Source: Methanosarcina sp. UBA5
GTDB taxonomy: Archaea > Halobacteriota > Methanosarcinia > Methanosarcinales > Methanosarcinaceae
Length of the DNA: 64,000 nucleotides
Reading direction: 5' to 3'
Assembly (NCBI RefSeq): GCF_002505485.1
Contig: NZ_DAVG01000103.1
Location: forward strand, 1 to 64,000
Shown: piece by piece, positions 27,174 to 35,739 of the stretch
Numbering within the stretch: the first letter of the stretch is position 1
Layout: every line of letters begins with the position of its first letter
Made by a program: the position numbers and the translations under genes
Notes under the pieces: model-generated
What the model was told of the DNA's origin: nothing
What the model saw: the letters and a program-made list of their open reading frames with translations, nothing else
The model's database searches: none

Positions 27174-27184
27174 AATTTCTGATT

Positions 27185-27204
27185 GAAGGGTTTCCTAACC
27201 CTTC
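27185..27204 (+). terminator. S-layer gene terminator
   Basis: Perfect 7-bp stem GAAGGGT/ACCCTTC with a TTCCTA loop, 12 bp after the stop codon, followed by TTCTTTTAATTTTT. Confidence 0.65.
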
Positions 27205-27607
27205 TTCTTTTAATTTTTATACTAATACCCATTGACTGATAGGGTTCTACACGTGTCATGGTTTATTTATTATAAAAGATATATATTTTTCAATTAGTAT
27301 CACTTTTTCAAATTTTCTGTTTCTCAATTAGAGTCAGGGTAGTAAATAGGTTCCATTTCCTTCAGCGAGTGCCCAGTGCAACTTTTATGCATTGACAAGA
27401 AGTAAATAAATTATTTGTAGAAATAATCTATACCGGCTAACGTGAATGGGCATATTTAAAAAAAGTAAAATGTGTACATGTTCTCCACTTTTTATATATA
27501 GTTGTTTTAGTCTATACAAAAAACCTAATAAACAGAATAGCAGTTAGAGAGATTTTATAATTATCTATTTTCAGATTAATTTATTCAAACATTGAGGCGC
27601 ATATTAA
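27205..27607. other. Intergenic region
   Basis: About 400 bp between the S-layer terminator and the PAP2 gene. Expected to hold the PAP2/glycosyltransferase promoter. No gene recognised. Confidence 0.45.
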
Positions 27608-28438
27608 ATGATATCCTCAAATAAACTAGACTTTATAATAATGCTGTCTCTGATATTTTCAGTGCCAGCAGGCTATTATATTTTTGTGCCGGAACCTCTT
27701 CGGCCCAAATATTATTATAGAAATCTTGGGTCTTCTGGAATTTCAGATATTCTACCTTATGCAGTTTCGGCAACATTTATCTTTATACTCATGGATTCAC
27801 AAAGAGAAATTTCAAATCTCCTGGGCCTGAGTCCCTCTCTCAATTATGATAAATATATGTTAATGCTGGAAGGCACTAGAGTGAGTATTTTTCAAAGTTT
27901 AGCCACTCCAATGCTGACATATTTCTGCGGAGTTGTATACTTGCTTGGATTTCCTTTCCTTTTGATCTTTACATTTATACTATTCCTGTTTAGCCAGGAT
28001 GATGAAGCTCTTAAGGAGTATGCAATTACTTTTATGCTCATATATCTGATAGCTTATATTTTTTACATATTTTTCCCCGTAAATGTGACTGGGCATGTGT
28101 TACCAGGTATGGTTCCTTTGCTATATCAACTAAATCCGGCTATCTTGAGGATAGCAACTATCTGTAGTCCCGGTCTTAACAACTGCTTTCCAAGCCTGCA
28201 TGCCGCACTTTCAGTAATGGCAACAATATTTATACTTTTTAAGACAGATCTCAGGCGTTACAAAGTTTTTGCGGTAGGAACAACCATTTTCATCCTTTTT
28301 TCAATATTATATCTTGGCATACACTGGATCACGGATATGATTGGCGGAATTATACTCGCTCTTATTTCTTATTTTGTAGCTACTCGAGTTTTTAAAAAGA
28401 GGTTCAAGGATGAAAGTATTAATTTTTATATGCGGTGA
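27608..28438 (+). CDS. PAP2-superfamily membrane phosphatase or lipid phosphotransferase
   Basis: A 276-residue integral membrane protein with about six hydrophobic segments. The PAP2 motifs near the C-terminal end are clear: CFPSLHAALSVMA (about 196-208, with the catalytic-type His) and GIHWITDMIGG (about 235-245). The first PAP2 motif, normally KxxxxxxRP, is replaced by a hydrophobic VLPGMVPLLYQLNP region. This fits the inositol-phosphotransferase/AUR1-like branch. The next gene, a glycosyltransferase, overlaps its end by 29 bp, and a flippase-like gene follows. The context suggests work on a lipid-linked sugar or a glycolipid head group at the membrane. Substrate unknown. Confidence 0.82.
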   Translation: MISSNKLDFIIMLSLIFSVPAGYYIFVPEPLRPKYYYRNLGSSGISDILPYAVSATFIFILMDSQREISNLLGLSPSLNYDKYMLMLEGTRVSIFQSLATPMLTYFCGVVYLLGFPFLLIFTFILFLFSQDDEALKEYAITFMLIYLIAYIFYIFFPVNVTGHVLPGMVPLLYQLNPAILRIATICSPGLNNCFPSLHAALSVMATIFILFKTDLRRYKVFAVGTTIFILFSILYLGIHWITDMIGGIILALISYFVATRVFKKRFKDESINFYMR

Positions 28439-29543
28439 AGGGTTAGGTCACACCAGCCGCTGTACCGCATTGGGCCAGGAGTTATTGGCTGCAGGCCACG
28501 AAGTTTATTTAGGAGCATATGGCTATTCAAAGGAATTTATTGAGAGAAAAGGATATAAGACTGTTGAGATACCTCCGGAAATAAAACTTGTAGGCGATTC
28601 CGGGTCTCTGGATCTGAAAAAGTCAGTAATATCCACCCTGAAAAGCGGGAGTGTTTTTGGCATTTTTAAAGTTTTGAGCTTATTAAAAGAAAAGAAACCT
28701 GATATTGTAGTTACAGATAGTTATTTTACAGGAGTAGTTGCCTCAAAAATCAGAGTAATTCCTGTTTACCTTATGGTTAATCAGTCAAACATGGAAACTT
28801 TCTTTAAAAATGGAGGTGTTGTCCTAAGAACAATGGGCGGAATAATTAAACAGTTTTATACCTGCATTTTCAGAATAGTTAACAGGATAATAATTCCGGA
28901 TTTCCCAATGCCTTATACCGTATGCCGACTAAATCTTGTTTTTGAAGAAAAGGTTTCCAAAAATCTGTTTTTCAGTGGGCCTCTCACCCTTGAAAAATTT
29001 GATGATGTGAAGGCTGAAGTCTTGCAAAAACCCCATGTATTATCTTTAATAGGGGGATTTGGATATAGAGAGCCCATATTCAGAAAGGTTATCGAAGTTG
29101 CAAAACTCGACAGAAATATAAATTATACTCTCCTTTCAGGACCTAACCTAAATCCTGATGTTTTCTCAAACCTTCCAGAAAACGTTACAATTAAGCGTTT
29201 TATTAATGACCAATTTCCTTATCTCAAGGCTTCTGATCTTGTGATCGCCCCAGGAGGACACAGTACTATAATGGAAGCTCTTACTTTTGGGGTTCCGATG
29301 CTTTCGTTTCCTGATATAAATCATAGTGAGCAAGAAAGTAATGCTGCTATAGTAGACCTTGAAGGCTATGGTAGACGCATGGATTACAATGCGTCTCCAG
29401 AAGAGATCCTTCAGGCAATAAGAGAGCTTTTAAAAGATAAAAAGATCCATCAGAAAGTTGAAGATATGAAAAAGTTATCTAAAGACCTGAATGCTACTGC
29501 AGCGATCAAAAAGCTCCTTGAATCAAACAATACCAGAAATTAA
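28410..29543 (+). CDS. MurG/GT28-like glycosyltransferase
   Basis: A 377-residue GT-B glycosyltransferase. The N-terminal half opens FICGEGLGHTSRC, a nucleotide-sugar transferase start also seen in MJ1255-like proteins. The C-terminal half has PHVLSLIGGFG, DQFPYLKASDLVIAPGGHST and MEALTFGVPMLSFP, the donor-binding region of the MurG/UDP-glucuronosyltransferase clan. There is no membrane segment, so it should act at the inner face of the membrane. It overlaps the PAP2 gene by 29 bp, and a GGATG context with upstream GAGG serves as the start. Together with the flippase-like gene it suggests a pathway that makes and moves a glycolipid. Acceptor and donor cannot be told from sequence. Confidence 0.85.
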   Translation: MKVLIFICGEGLGHTSRCTALGQELLAAGHEVYLGAYGYSKEFIERKGYKTVEIPPEIKLVGDSGSLDLKKSVISTLKSGSVFGIFKVLSLLKEKKPDIVVTDSYFTGVVASKIRVIPVYLMVNQSNMETFFKNGGVVLRTMGGIIKQFYTCIFRIVNRIIIPDFPMPYTVCRLNLVFEEKVSKNLFFSGPLTLEKFDDVKAEVLQKPHVLSLIGGFGYREPIFRKVIEVAKLDRNINYTLLSGPNLNPDVFSNLPENVTIKRFINDQFPYLKASDLVIAPGGHSTIMEALTFGVPMLSFPDINHSEQESNAAIVDLEGYGRRMDYNASPEEILQAIRELLKDKKIHQKVEDMKKLSKDLNATAAIKKLLESNNTRN

Positions 29544-29610
29544 AATATAAGATTATTGTTATAATAACTGGAGATAATAAATTAAGAGATATAATTTTGG
29601 CGTTGTAACA

Positions 29611-29648
29611 GACTACTAGAATTAGACTACTAGAATTAGACTACTAGT
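29611..29648. repeat. 14-bp tandem repeat, 2.7 copies
   Basis: GACTACTAGAATTA repeated head-to-tail between the glycosyltransferase and flippase-like genes. No coding role. Confidence 0.85.
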
Positions 29649-29798
29649 GTCATGAAAATTTAGTTATTGATAATCTAATGAGCTCAAAATCATTGTACTC
29701 TGATGAGAAGCTACTAAGATTATGCTCAACAATTAAATTGCCAAGACACTAGAATTGAAATAATTCTGAATAAGATTTAATAACTGGATTGTGCTTTC

Positions 29799-30845
29799 AT
29801 GAAAAACCAAGCAAAATGGATAGCAAGCTCAATTTTGATCAGTATAATTTCAATAGTACTTGTCCTCATCCTTACTATGAATTCGAAAACAATTGAGATT
29901 GCCAGGGAGATTCGGCCTGGATATATATTAGCTGCGCTTTTTATCCATCTGTTTTCTTTCTTTATCTGGGGACTGCGCATAAGGTCAATGGCATCTGCAC
30001 TCGGGCATAAAATAGATCTTAAAACTTCTGCCGAAATGGTAATTTCCGGCACCTTTGTTGCAGCGCTTACTCCTGCTTCGATAGGTGGAGAACCTTTGAG
30101 AATTCACCTTTTAAGACAGAGGAAAATGCCGGTTGGACAGGCTACTGCAGTTATTTTGGGAGAACGTGTACTGGACGCTCTATTGATCCTGTTAGCTGTG
30201 CCTTTTTCGCTATATTTACTCCATGGTCTACTGTCAAATTCCAGTCTGGATATCGTGATCATATTAGGGGAATTCCTTTCAATAATTATCTTTGCCCTCA
30301 TGATATATGCGACCATGAAACCTCGTTATATTAAACTCGCCATACATCGGCTTGTGGAATGGACTGCGCGTCTTCTTGGTAAGAAAACTGGAGACAAATT
30401 ACATAAATTATCAAAGTCAATTGACAGGGAAATTGACGAATTTCATGCAAGCATAAATATCTTTTTGACAGAAGGGCGTGCAGGCCTATATTCTGGGCTG
30501 ATATACACAGTTATATACTGGATTGTGGAGTTTTCCTCTCTCCCGGTAATTCTTATGGGTCTTAATCAGGCTCCTTCAATACTCATTTCTTTCGCAGCAC
30601 AGGTTCTGCTTATGATTGTTATAGTTATACCGTCAACCCCAGGTGCAAGTGGAGTGGCGGAACTTGCTGCAATTTCCCTCTTTTCAGTTTTTGTGCCAGC
30701 AAATATTCTTGGAATTACAGTGGCAGGATGGAGGGGTATTACATTTTATACGAATATTATTGCCGGAGGATTTGTGAGTTTTAAATTACTGAAAGATACG
30801 GAGCTGGTGAAGAAGTATCTAAACCAATCCCAAAGTGAAGTTTGA
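29799..30845 (+). CDS. Flippase-like / LPG-synthase transmembrane domain protein (UPF0104 type)
   Basis: A 348-residue membrane protein with about eight hydrophobic segments. It shows the family landmarks: GLRIRSMASALGHKIDLKTS after the second helix, ALTPASIGGEPLRIHLLRQ near residues 88-106, VILGERVLDA and, near the end, VIPSTPGASGVAELAAI. This is the uncharacterised lysylphosphatidylglycerol-synthase transmembrane domain family (YbhN/AglD-like), whose members are linked to lipid flipping or polyprenyl-glycan assembly in archaea. It is 256 bp after the glycosyltransferase on the same strand, so it may be a separate transcript in the same functional group. Function is inferred from family and neighbours. 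Confidence 0.85.
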   Translation: MKNQAKWIASSILISIISIVLVLILTMNSKTIEIAREIRPGYILAALFIHLFSFFIWGLRIRSMASALGHKIDLKTSAEMVISGTFVAALTPASIGGEPLRIHLLRQRKMPVGQATAVILGERVLDALLILLAVPFSLYLLHGLLSNSSLDIVIILGEFLSIIIFALMIYATMKPRYIKLAIHRLVEWTARLLGKKTGDKLHKLSKSIDREIDEFHASINIFLTEGRAGLYSGLIYTVIYWIVEFSSLPVILMGLNQAPSILISFAAQVLLMIVIVIPSTPGASGVAELAAISLFSVFVPANILGITVAGWRGITFYTNIIAGGFVSFKLLKDTELVKKYLNQSQSEV

Positions 30846-31322
30846 AAAGGATAAGGAACTATTTGAAATAAGACTTTATTCTTTTACTTATATCCTTCTT
30901 TTATTGACATCGATTTGTATATTTATTCAGTGTATATAATTACATAAACGTTTTTTGGATCTGACAACCTGTTAGTATCTGAAATTATTGAAGAATTAAT
31001 AGATCATCTTTAACTATGTTTCACCTGGTTTTAATTAAAAATTAAGATTAAGTTTTCTGTTTTCAAGCTCGTAAATAATAATTTTATTCCAAAAATTAAG
31101 ATTTATAACTTTATTACTAATATGCCTGGATTTTATAAAGTTTACAGAAAATGGAAAAATAGTAGCATTCAAATAATTTCATTATTTAACCTACTAATCC
31201 TGTCTTATGCAACAAACTTCATTCAGCGAGTCCTATCGGATCAATAAATATTTTTCAATTAACATTCTATACACACCTTCCAAATAATTGCCTACGTGAA
31301 AATCGGAGCGAGGTTAAAGCTT
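30846..31322. other. Intergenic region
   Basis: About 475 bp, AT-rich. No gene or RNA recognised; it should contain the promoter of the winged-helix gene. Confidence 0.45.
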
Positions 31323-31592
31323 ATGAAAAAACGAGAAAGACTGGAGATAATATATGATATATTAGTTCTGATAAGCAATAATCACAACCAGATAAAACCT
31401 ACCCCACTACTTAGAAAATCCAATTTATGTTCAATCCAGTTTGAGAAGTATATTTTAGAACTTCTTGAAAAGGACTTTATAGAAACTCAGATCGTTGATT
31501 CAAAAAAGCACTATAAACTTACGAAGAAAGGCTTCAAATATATCGACGAATACAAATCATTTCTAAAGATTATAGAAGACTTTGATCTTTAA
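31323..31592 (+). CDS. Single-domain archaeal winged-helix protein
   Basis: An 89-residue DNA-binding protein of the COG3432/Sso10a-like archaeal winged-helix type. It has ERLEIIYDILVLI as helix 1, a recognition segment PTPLLRKSNLCSIQFEKYILELLEKDFI, a wing VDSKKHYKLTKKG and a C-terminal helix that may dimerise. I chose the ATG at 31323 because GAGGT lies 9 bp upstream; a GTG at 31296 in the same frame would add nine residues. The gene sits 34 bp before the cca fragment, on the right border of the accessory segment. Targets unknown. Confidence 0.78.
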   Translation: MKKRERLEIIYDILVLISNNHNQIKPTPLLRKSNLCSIQFEKYILELLEKDFIETQIVDSKKHYKLTKKGFKYIDEYKSFLKIIEDFDL

Positions 31593-31626
31593 TCTTAATA
31601 CATGCAATAGTGGCCGAAGCTGAAAT

Positions 31627-31902
31627 ATGGAAGACTCTAAAAGGATATACAAAAGATTCAAGGAAAAATATCAGGCGGCTGAAGGCGTTTTCGAAGGATA
31701 TGTCGAAAACGGAAAATATGTTTTTGAAATCCGGCGCAAGTACCCGACGGCAAAAGGGCTTCTCGAAGACCGACTCATGACCTGCTCCCTTGGAAAACAA
31801 ATGCATAAAAGCGTGAATGAGGGCTTTGAGATTATAGAGAATGCAGGAATTTGCAGGTTAGAAGATACAGATTTCAAGATTTTTTTGAGGAAATGGATGT
31901 AA
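31627..31902 (+). pseudogene. Duplicated 3' fragment of cca
   Basis: A 91-codon ORF whose last 81 codons match the final 81 codons of the CCA-adding enzyme (GVFEGYVENGKYVFEIRRKY, ending FLRKWM). The 246-bp match (31657-31902 against 17620-17865) has no gaps and about 29 mismatches by hand count. Roughly half of the mismatches are silent third-position changes, so this copy was shaped for some time by selection on a working cca gene. The catalytic head is absent, so it cannot be an active enzyme. It lies in the same orientation as the full gene, 13.8 kb away. No integrase gene is present between the copies. Confidence 0.85.
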
Positions 31903-31988
31903 ACCTGTTATGGGAAATAAGAAGTTGTGCTCAATTAGCTGGTTTACATTTTGGATCAGAATGCGTTTTTTGCTATTTGCATCCGTTT

Positions 31989-33869
31989 TTAGCTATTAGT
32001 ATGCACTGGGAATAGGCCGTATCGGCCTTCTTCAATGTTTCCAGAGAACAAGTGCACGTGAGCGAGGTTCTCTATGTTTTCAGGGGGATCAACATTCTCT
32101 AATATGATGAACTGGCCGAGATGATGTATCGAAGCTAAATGTTCGAAGAACCTTTCTTTTAAAGAAGTCTTTGAAAGTTCCTTTTCATCCTCTGTAAGAT
32201 CTCCTAATTTCGTATCTTTCATAGGATCCCTGTAAGTTAACAGCGGCGTATCGAGCACAACAAATCCCGGGTGTGGAAGTCCTCTATCGCGGCAAAACAA
32301 TAGAAGTGCGACCTTGAAAGCTGCATGTGTTACAGCCCTAACACCTTTACCATTGTCAATACGCAATTTCCCATCAATTCTCAGATCATATTTATCATAA
32401 TCAAATGACACATCACAATCGCCGGGAAATTCCCATCTTTTAAGTACCTCGCTGACAATTTTGCAGAATTCGTGCGATTCATCTGCTGGAAGGATTAATT
32501 TTGGATTGTTTGCATTTGAAGGTTTTTTAAGATTTTTCAGTTCCTTTCGCTTTAAGAATAACTCTTCCCTTTTTTCAAGAAGAAACACTCCCTGTCTTGC
32601 ATAATCTCTTGCCTTAATAATCTCATTCAGTTCAAGGTGACTTTTATTGACGTCTGGAGTTAGAGAAACGATATTCTGCTCAACTGTCGCGAGCCTCTCC
32701 TTAAGATCTGGAAGAGTGGATTTGAGTTTATCTCTCTCATATTTAAGATTATTAACGGTAGCTACAAGATCTGAGCGTTGATGTTCAATTTTTTCGATTT
32801 CCACTAGCGATGCATGACTTATCTTTTTAATATTTTCCAATGAATATGCATGTTTTTGCATTTCAATAGGTGTACCACATAGCGGGCAATCCAATTCACT
32901 ACCGAATGACAAGATAAAACTTGCCTCATCTAATGCCCTCAATCTTTCAATATCAGAAAGATAAACTTCTTCGAGTTGTTTAAAGCGTTCGATATGAAGT
33001 TGAACTTCTTCTAGTCGAGTACTTATTCTTGGAATCTGAACCGACAAAAGTCGTTTCTCCTCAACAAGTTTCAGAATTGGCTCCTGAACTAATTTCAACT
33101 CTGCCTGAATTTGCTTAAATTTCTCATCTAATAGCTCAATCTGGGCTGGAAGATTATCGACATTTGGATAGTTTTCTGCCAATTTTAACTCGACATCGGA
33201 AATCATTTCCTCAATTACTTCAAGCATAGCGGCCTTTGATGTTTTGAAGGTGCTTTCTTTGACGTTGGCCACAATTGCACTATCATCTGCGCCAGTGAGA
33301 AGAAATCTGAAGACGCTACGCTCCTTCGTGCGATTAACAGGGTTTCCACTCTCAATGGGTGATCGATCAATATAGATACTAGTCTCGTCAACCAGTAGAA
33401 TTTCCGCAAGGTCACGGAAACTTAAACTATGCTTTTCTCCCACAGCATTATTAGCTACAAACTTGCCAGATAATTTTAGATATTTAAGTAGGAACTGAGA
33501 TAGGTTAGTATCAGTTTTGGAATCGTGCTTTGGGGATAGTATTCTTATTTTTTGTTCAATCTGAGCTGAGTATATGAGACCGTTATAAAGCTCGTATTGT
33601 CCCCCTGAGATTGCTCTGAACAGGGTGAAATCGCCTATACCTTCTAGAGAGAAACCAAGCCAAATTCCTTCGTATCCCTTTCGTTCTTTAAAATCGGATA
33701 GCGGCTTTGAGCCGCCGAGCATAAAATCAAGCGATTTCAGCGTGAATGACTTTCCGGTATTCGAAGCTCCATAAATAAGGTTTGTTCCAGGCTGGAAATC
33801 TAAGCTAGCTGGCTCTACATTAGGTCCGGTAAACACAAGATGTTTAATAATCAATCCTTTGTGTGTCAC
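31989..33869 (-). CDS. ABC-3C system ATPase (Rad50/SMC-like, DUF3732 type)
   Basis: A 626-residue SMC/Rad50-like ABC ATPase. Walker A GASNTGKS is at 34-41. Long coiled coils (about 210-320 and 340-455) surround a Rad50-like CPLC motif near residue 325. A Walker B-like FVVLDTPLLTY is near 535-545, and a charged Asp/Glu segment and a Leu-Gly-Gln-Phe-Ile-Ile strand follow. The NTLIYG-type start and the C-terminal FVVLDTP match the DUF3732 ATPases of ABC-three-component (ABC-3C) conflict systems. It is the third gene of the operon, GTG start overlapping the stop of the middle gene by 4 bp. In known families the ATPase probably controls an effector after sensing invading DNA; here that is inference. 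Confidence 0.82.
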   Translation of the reverse strand: MTHKGLIIKHLVFTGPNVEPASLDFQPGTNLIYGASNTGKSFTLKSLDFMLGGSKPLSDFKERKGYEGIWLGFSLEGIGDFTLFRAISGGQYELYNGLIYSAQIEQKIRILSPKHDSKTDTNLSQFLLKYLKLSGKFVANNAVGEKHSLSFRDLAEILLVDETSIYIDRSPIESGNPVNRTKERSVFRFLLTGADDSAIVANVKESTFKTSKAAMLEVIEEMISDVELKLAENYPNVDNLPAQIELLDEKFKQIQAELKLVQEPILKLVEEKRLLSVQIPRISTRLEEVQLHIERFKQLEEVYLSDIERLRALDEASFILSFGSELDCPLCGTPIEMQKHAYSLENIKKISHASLVEIEKIEHQRSDLVATVNNLKYERDKLKSTLPDLKERLATVEQNIVSLTPDVNKSHLELNEIIKARDYARQGVFLLEKREELFLKRKELKNLKKPSNANNPKLILPADESHEFCKIVSEVLKRWEFPGDCDVSFDYDKYDLRIDGKLRIDNGKGVRAVTHAAFKVALLLFCRDRGLPHPGFVVLDTPLLTYRDPMKDTKLGDLTEDEKELSKTSLKERFFEHLASIHHLGQFIILENVDPPENIENLAHVHLFSGNIEEGRYGLFPVHTNS

Positions 33870-34378
33870 GCTCGATACCCCGTAGATACTTCTTCATGTT
33901 GAAATTCTATACTCCATCTACCTAATTTGTCTGTAATTAACTTCTTCATTTGTTCTTTATCCATGTTACAGAAATTTTCTGCGAGCCATTCTGACCTCGC
34001 TTTTAAATCACAGGCATATTTAGAGCGCATCAACTCAACAAAAGAGTACGCTTCGTCGCTGGCTTGATAAAAAATTCCACGCTCATCAGCAAGAACATCA
34101 ATCAAGTGTAGACGACGCATTAACGTTAAACTTTCTTCAATTAAGCTCCGACGAACCAGTAATTCACCGCTACGAGATGGCACATCTGGATGAAGACTCT
34201 TTGGGCCTCCGATATCGCTTGTATGGACAACTAGATGATCAAACCATGTAATCTGAGATAAGTCGAAAGCTTTAGGATGAGCCGCATTAAGAACAACTAC
34301 CGCACGTACACCAGTCTCAAGAGGGCTATTAAATAAAACCGTATTCTGTGTTTCATCCGAATCTTTTATTGATGCCAT
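33866..34378 (-). CDS. ABC-3C system middle component
   Basis: A 170-residue soluble protein lying between the putative nuclease and the ABC ATPase, overlapping them by 13 bp and 4 bp. It has FNSPLETGVRAVVVLNAAHP near the N-terminus, followed by FDLSQITWFDHLVVHTSDIGGP and a helical winged-helix-like ELLVRRSLIEESLTLMRRL. This pattern is what I recall for the small middle component that couples the two partners in ABC-3C systems. There is no catalytic motif. The strict gene overlap argues that the three proteins are made in a fixed ratio and act as a complex. The family name rests mainly on context and on the N-terminal motif. Confidence 0.72.
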   Translation of the reverse strand: MASIKDSDETQNTVLFNSPLETGVRAVVVLNAAHPKAFDLSQITWFDHLVVHTSDIGGPKSLHPDVPSRSGELLVRRSLIEESLTLMRRLHLIDVLADERGIFYQASDEAYSFVELMRSKYACDLKARSEWLAENFCNMDKEQMKKLITDKLGRWSIEFQHEEVSTGYRA

Positions 34379-35367
34379 ATCAAGTCACCCTCATTTGCGA
34401 AGTGGTGGCAAACACCTTGCTTAATTGGAACACGAGCATACTTAGCTAGTGGTCCAGATGCGTGCACAACCGAAGCCTGTATCATAACAGCATCTACGCG
34501 GGCTAAAGAATCTGTATGTTCAGCACTAAAAGTATCAATAACCCCATAATAGATATCTTTTTCAAATGAATCAAGAACTTCCGGCTCTGTATTGTCGCGA
34601 TAAAATCGCTTAAAAGCATCAGCATCGTAGAAACGTTCACGTTGACGTAATAGATGGATACTATATTCGGGATGATTTTCAATATCTTTATAGTCAGCAA
34701 AATTTTGTCCGCATCGCTGGCTATATGCGCCGACAAGCTGCTTTATGTAAGGAAGTTCTGAATCCTGAACTTCTGCTGGTGTCTGACCTTTGGGAGCTGG
34801 TCCCAGCTCCTCTCCAAACCATTTATGAAGCACAGTCTTAATGCAAGCATCTTTCAGGATATTATTAAGGGTTAAACGCTCAATAGTAGAAAAATCGAAG
34901 GCGCATATGAATGCCTTTAGGCCATCGTCAAGAGAGATCTGCGAGCTATCAATTATTTTTGTAGAACAGTATTTATCCCACTCATCAATCAGTTTGGCTT
35001 TAAATTGACTGGGGTTGTAAATGAGTTTTTCGAGGTTTCGGTTCACACCACGGGGAGCAACAAAGAAATATCGCTCAGGGACTGAGAATTCTCCCTGGTT
35101 AGCGTAATAAAGCATTTTTCCGATTTCTAAAATCGCTGTTTCCGTAGGAAGTTTCCTTCCATACTGTTTACATTGATAGTTGTGCCAAGGCCCTTCATGC
35201 CGTTTTTTTGAAAGAAATCCTACTACATCGCGTCCCAAATCCCCAGCGCCAGAGAATCTAGCGACTTCAATATAACCCTTAGCCCTGCAACTAATCCAGT
35301 CATCGACAAACTGCTCCAATTCTTCGTCATTCAAAGCCAGAATCTGCCTATCGTAATTATTCTTCAT
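34366..35367 (-). CDS. ABC-3C C-terminal-domain effector with restriction-endonuclease-like N-terminus
   Basis: A 333-residue protein, first of the operon. The N-terminal ~110 residues look like a Mrr/PD-(D/E)xK nuclease domain: FSGAGDLGRDVVGF, then WHNYQCKQYG, where the acidic residue and Gln-Cys-Lys fit the D...(E/Q)xK active site of Mrr-type enzymes. The rest resembles the ABC-3C C-terminal domain that contacts the other components (LPYIKQLVGAYSQRCGQNFA and a final HHFANEGDLIWHQ). I took ATG 35367 because the in-frame GTG at 35376 is 9 bp upstream; no clear Shine-Dalgarno is visible, so the mRNA may be near leaderless. A nuclease effector is a reasonable but untested reading. Confidence 0.75.
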   Translation of the reverse strand: MKNNYDRQILALNDEELEQFVDDWISCRAKGYIEVARFSGAGDLGRDVVGFLSKKRHEGPWHNYQCKQYGRKLPTETAILEIGKMLYYANQGEFSVPERYFFVAPRGVNRNLEKLIYNPSQFKAKLIDEWDKYCSTKIIDSSQISLDDGLKAFICAFDFSTIERLTLNNILKDACIKTVLHKWFGEELGPAPKGQTPAEVQDSELPYIKQLVGAYSQRCGQNFADYKDIENHPEYSIHLLRQRERFYDADAFKRFYRDNTEPEVLDSFEKDIYYGVIDTFSAEHTDSLARVDAVMIQASVVHASGPLAKYARVPIKQGVCHHFANEGDLIWHQ

Positions 35368-35376
35368 AATGTACAC

Positions 35377-35739
35377 ATCATGAATCAGGTTTTTCCTAAA
35401 TTTATTAAAAGTAGAAAAAGGAAAACAATATTAATTTAGAATAATTAGTAGTATCAGATGACACTAAAGGTTTCACGATATTAAGCATCTATAAATATCC
35501 ATATTAACAATTAATTAGCTACGTTTGATACTTTACAACGGTTAAATGTTATTGTATATATAACTTATTAAATTGTCTTCGTTTTAACGAAATTAGTTAG
35601 AAATTCTTGAGGATTACCCAAAAAATTCCAAGAGAATTAGGACTGGCAGCAGTATGCAGCAATTGTAGCAGCTGCTTATACAAGGACTTTGATTGAAACT
35701 ATGCCATAAACGCCAGTAATGATCCAACCGTGAAGTAAA
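35377..35739. other. Intergenic region upstream of the ABC-3C operon
   Basis: About 360 bp. An AT-rich TTTAATAAATTTA element near 35398-35410 on the minus strand could be the operon TATA box. Nothing else recognised. Confidence 0.45.

Noticed and set aside
17865..31650. Search for an integrase or excisionase inside the cca-bracketed segment
   Set aside because: No tyrosine or serine recombinase motif was seen; the only mobile gene products are TnpA and TnpB of the IS605 element, which do not produce such flanking repeats.
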